Source of the DNA: Streptococcus pseudoporcinus LQ 940-04
GTDB taxonomy: Bacteria; Bacillota; Bacilli; Lactobacillales; Streptococcaceae
Direction: 5' to 3'
Assembly (NCBI RefSeq): GCF_000188035.1
Contig: NZ_AEUY02000005.1
Location: 372,001-436,000, forward strand
DNA length: 64,000 nt
Shown here: in pieces, positions 61,572-64,000 of the stretch
Position numbering within the stretch: position 1 is the stretch's first letter
Layout of the letters: each line of letters begins with the position of its first letter
Made by a program: the position numbers and the translations under genes
Notes under the pieces: model-generated
What the model was told of the DNA's origin: nothing
Database searches by the model: none
What the model saw: the letters and a program-made list of their open reading frames with translations, nothing else

Positions 61572-63200
61572 TTACTTAGTTGATTCATCCCAAGTCCACT
61601 GAGCAATATTGGTCAATAGTGACCAGTCATGTCCATGGCTATGAATCCCTTGCTCACCCACATTGATGCGTTTATCACCAATATAAGTGTGATTGAGGCT
61701 TACCAACCAAACGTTTGGTAAATCTCCAAGTGTTGAAGCGCCTGTTTTTCCGTCCCATTGTGCTAATTTCCAATAGTGATTAGCTTTGTCAAGATCAGAA
61801 GAGGCCATGGCTTTGTCAAGGTACTGTGTTACAGTCGGGTTATTGTAGAAAGTAATGTTGGTCCAACCTTTCCCTGCTAAGCTTGGATGATGGGATTCAT
61901 AGAATTGCTGAGCGTGGTGACGGCCACCAGCATAAAGCAATGCTGAATCATGAGATTTCGTTGCCATTTCATCCCAATTGCTAGCCTTCAGTTTGATCGT
62001 AATTCCTAAAGCTTTAGCTTGCTCTGCAATTTCAACAGCTAGATTAGCTCGTAATTGGTCATTGGTCGGGTAATAAAGATCAAAGGCTGCATTAAGGTTG
62101 TCTTTTTTGCGACTACCATCTGCTTGTTCTTTCCAGCCAGCTTTGCTTAAAAGTTCTTTAGCTTTTGCCACCTTATTATCCTTAATTGCTGTTTTTGGCT
62201 CCCAGAATGGTGTCTGGTCAATAATCGAGTAAGCAGGCTTACCATAACCGTTCAAAACAGTCTCAAGTATTTTTTTTCGATTTAAACCAATGGTCAAGGC
62301 TTGTCGAATAGCTGGGTCACTTGTCACATCATTCCCCACAGGGTACCCATCTGGAGAATCTTTAACAACACCTTTTTTCACATAAGGCAAGGATAAGCCT
62401 CGCACATCGTTTGAGGGAATATCCAGAAGACGAGTTCCTTTGACTTTTTTATCAGCAAGTTCTGGTGTCGCATAAATCATATCAACATCACCAGATTCTA
62501 AGGCTGCTAAGGCTGTATTTTCATCTAGCATGACCCACGTCCATTTTTTAAAGTAAGGCTTTTTCCCATGCCAATATGGGTTACGAACAAAGATAGCTTG
62601 TTCACCAGGCTTATATTCTTTTACCATGTAAGGACCAGATCCTATAGGATTAGCCTTATAGTTTTCCTTATAATCATTTTTAGGGACAATCGGAATTTCA
62701 GTTAACTGGGCTGTAAACGTTGAGTGAGCCTTGGTCAGGTGAAAGCTAACTTTGTCTTTACCTTCAACCTCAATATCCTTCAAGAAAGATAAATCCCAAG
62801 CTTTACCATCCTTTTTCAACATGTCATAAGTGAATTTAACATCCTCAGCAGTAACAGGCTTACCATTAGAGAATTTAAAGTCATCATTTAAGTCAAAAGT
62901 CCAAGTCAGACCGTCTTTAGAAATGGTATATTTTTTAGCCAGTTCACCTTTAATGTCTAAGTTAGGCATCCGCTTTAGCAATGTACTATGAGTAATATTA
63001 GCTTCATTATGGATACCATAACGGTCCTTAGGATCAAACTCATGAGGAAGCTTTGCTCCCATAGACACCACTAATTCATCTTTTGGACGCTGCTTACGAT
63101 TACGTTCCTTTGTCTGCGATTTTTGATTTTGACACGCTACTAAAAAGAGACTAACTAAAAACAGGGTAATAATAGATATGTATTTCAGATGTTTTGACAC
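61572..63200 (-). CDS. nikA: Nickel/peptide-type substrate-binding lipoprotein (NikA-like)
   Basis: A 542-residue solute-binding lipoprotein of the SBP_bac_5 family. The signal ends LFLVSLFLVAC, a good lipobox with Cys near residue 23. Class motifs include TWTFDLNDDFKFSNGKPVTA and GSGPYMVKEYKPGE. His-rich segments GRHHAQQFYESHH (about 422-434) and IHSHGHDW near the C-terminus fit metal or metallophore binding, but oligopeptide use cannot be excluded. I choose GTG at 63200, eight bases after GGAG; the TTG at 63206 lies too close to it. First gene of the leftward operon. Confidence 0.85.
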   Translation of the reverse strand: MSKHLKYISIITLFLVSLFLVACQNQKSQTKERNRKQRPKDELVVSMGAKLPHEFDPKDRYGIHNEANITHSTLLKRMPNLDIKGELAKKYTISKDGLTWTFDLNDDFKFSNGKPVTAEDVKFTYDMLKKDGKAWDLSFLKDIEVEGKDKVSFHLTKAHSTFTAQLTEIPIVPKNDYKENYKANPIGSGPYMVKEYKPGEQAIFVRNPYWHGKKPYFKKWTWVMLDENTALAALESGDVDMIYATPELADKKVKGTRLLDIPSNDVRGLSLPYVKKGVVKDSPDGYPVGNDVTSDPAIRQALTIGLNRKKILETVLNGYGKPAYSIIDQTPFWEPKTAIKDNKVAKAKELLSKAGWKEQADGSRKKDNLNAAFDLYYPTNDQLRANLAVEIAEQAKALGITIKLKASNWDEMATKSHDSALLYAGGRHHAQQFYESHHPSLAGKGWTNITFYNNPTVTQYLDKAMASSDLDKANHYWKLAQWDGKTGASTLGDLPNVWLVSLNHTYIGDKRINVGEQGIHSHGHDWSLLTNIAQWTWDESTK

Positions 63201-63206
63201 TGTCAA

Positions 63207-63535
63207 ATCTCCTTATTTCTAATTGATAATTAATATATCATAAATTTAACGACTCGATTTCATTATAACAGTAAACAAATGGGATATCAATTACTTAACT
63301 GGTTAATTAGAATTTTCGCTACTTTTTAGAAAAGTAACACTGAGTCCTCTCCAACCTTTTAGCCCCCAAAATTAAAATCTATAGTCAAAGGTTTCCTTTT
63401 TCTTTGATCCTTTGTTACAATTTTTAAAGAGAGTAACTGTTAAGATTTAAATAATTACTCACCTTCTTTAGCTATAGTTACTATAATATGCCCTTAAAAA
63501 AGATTATCACTACACTAAAAACGGAGACTTAAAGT
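63207..63535. other. Divergent promoter region between nikA and the LOG-family gene
   Basis: No gene. Leftward: extended -10 TGTTATAAT (TATAAT at 63262-63267) for nikA. Rightward: TATAAT at 63482-63487 for the LOG gene, with GGAGA before its ATG. The AT-rich TTGATAATTAA near 63222 could bind a metal regulator, but the match is weak. Confidence 0.55.
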
Positions 63536-64000
63536 ATGAAACTAACCATTTTTTGTGGCGCAAGTACCGGCTCAAACCCAATTTATAGTCAAAAGACAAG
63601 GGAGCTAGCTTTATGGATGGCCCAAAATAAGCATGACTTAGTATACGGCGGGGGAAAGATTGGTCTCATGGGAGTAATGGCCGATACTCTCATTGAAAAA
63701 GGTGGGTACACCACTGGCGTTATGCCCACTTTTCTAAGAGATAGAGAAATTGCCCATGTTCATTTATCTGAACTTATCATTGTTGAGGATATGCCAAAGC
63801 GTAAAGCTAAAATGATGTCTCTAGGTGAAGCATTTATCGCCTTACCAGGAGGCCCAGGAACCCTAGAAGAAATAAGCCAAGTAATTTCTTGGTCGCGGAT
63901 TGGTCAAAATGATAAACCCTGCATTCTATTTAATATTAATGGCTACTTTGACCAATTAAGAAAGATGTTTGATCATATGGTTACTGAGGGCTTTCTAAGC
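63536..64000 (+). CDS. LOG-family protein (TIGR00730 type, nucleotide 5'-monophosphate phosphoribohydrolase), cut by window end
   Basis: 155 codons are visible and the frame is open at the window edge. A Rossmann-like fold begins MKLTIFCGASTGSNPIYSQK; GGGKIGLMGVMAD is near residue 42 and the family hallmark PGGPGTLEE near 110, with the Arg/Glu pair of the LOG active site. The family removes ribose-5-phosphate from nucleotide monophosphates (cytokinin-activating LOG in plants); its role in streptococci is unproven. GGAGA precedes the ATG. Confidence 0.9.
   Translation, partial: MKLTIFCGASTGSNPIYSQKTRELALWMAQNKHDLVYGGGKIGLMGVMADTLIEKGGYTTGVMPTFLRDREIAHVHLSELIIVEDMPKRKAKMMSLGEAFIALPGGPGTLEEISQVISWSRIGQNDKPCILFNINGYFDQLRKMFDHMVTEGFLS

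Overview
The window looks like the chromosome of a pyogenic-group Streptococcus. The reasons are a PolC-type replicase, an eep/cdsA/uppS/proS block, a streptococcal pullulanase, cell-wall-anchored surface enzymes with LPXTG-like tails, a 6S RNA next to tRNA-Lys(CTT), and low GC throughout. The gene set (complete gal operon, OpuC-type osmolyte importer, nickel-type ABC importer, CdnP-like ectonucleotidase) resembles S. dysgalactiae, S. canis or S. agalactiae more than a minimal S. pyogenes backbone. Species cannot be settled from the sequence alone.

Positions 1-50,610 are ordinary core genome. In order they hold a PAP2 phosphatase and peptide deformylase (def), a MarR regulator with an FMN reductase, polC, a four-gene OpuC-type osmoprotectant importer (+), and the leftward envelope/translation block yajC-uppS-cdsA-rseP-proS. 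Then come galK-galT-galE opposite galR and an acetyltransferase, and an alpha-glucan set (pulA, dexB, msmK and a CdaR-like regulator). After dtd-relA lie cdnP, nrdI, an M42 peptidase, a P-loop kinase, a phosphodiesterase-fold hydrolase, ptsG (EIICBA), prmA-rsmE with a DUF3013 gene upstream, a surface amidase, pabB/C-pabA, rarA, 6S RNA and tRNA-Lys(CTT). Many operons show readable control: NrdR-like boxes before nrdI, cre-like sites at ptsG and pulA, MarR-type palindromes, twin palindromes before opuC, and a probable leaderless pabB.

Positions 50,601-55,890 are a small AT-rich accessory island at the 3' end of tRNA-Lys(CTT). The tRNA 3' end and its downstream flank occur three times (about 50,601, 52,857 and 55,845). 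This divides the island into two tandem segments, neither of which has a recognisable integrase. Each segment carries a secreted, toxin- or bacteriocin-like protein followed closely by a small membrane protein that could give immunity. The first toxin-like gene has lost its ATG (now ATA), and the second is broken by several frameshifts. Two IS1182-type half elements joined head to head, a decayed IS3-type element and a second galE are also present.

Positions 55,890-58,223 are a decay zone holding remnants of an S66 LD-carboxypeptidase gene and a mepB-like gene, plus one intact HAD phosphatase. From 58,224 to 63,200 a five-gene nickel/oligopeptide-type ABC importer runs leftward, and the window ends inside a LOG-family gene. 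Functionally the core combines sugar uptake and alpha-glucan/galactose use with envelope and folate metabolism. The island looks like a degenerate site of repeated integration that retained toxin/immunity-like cargo.
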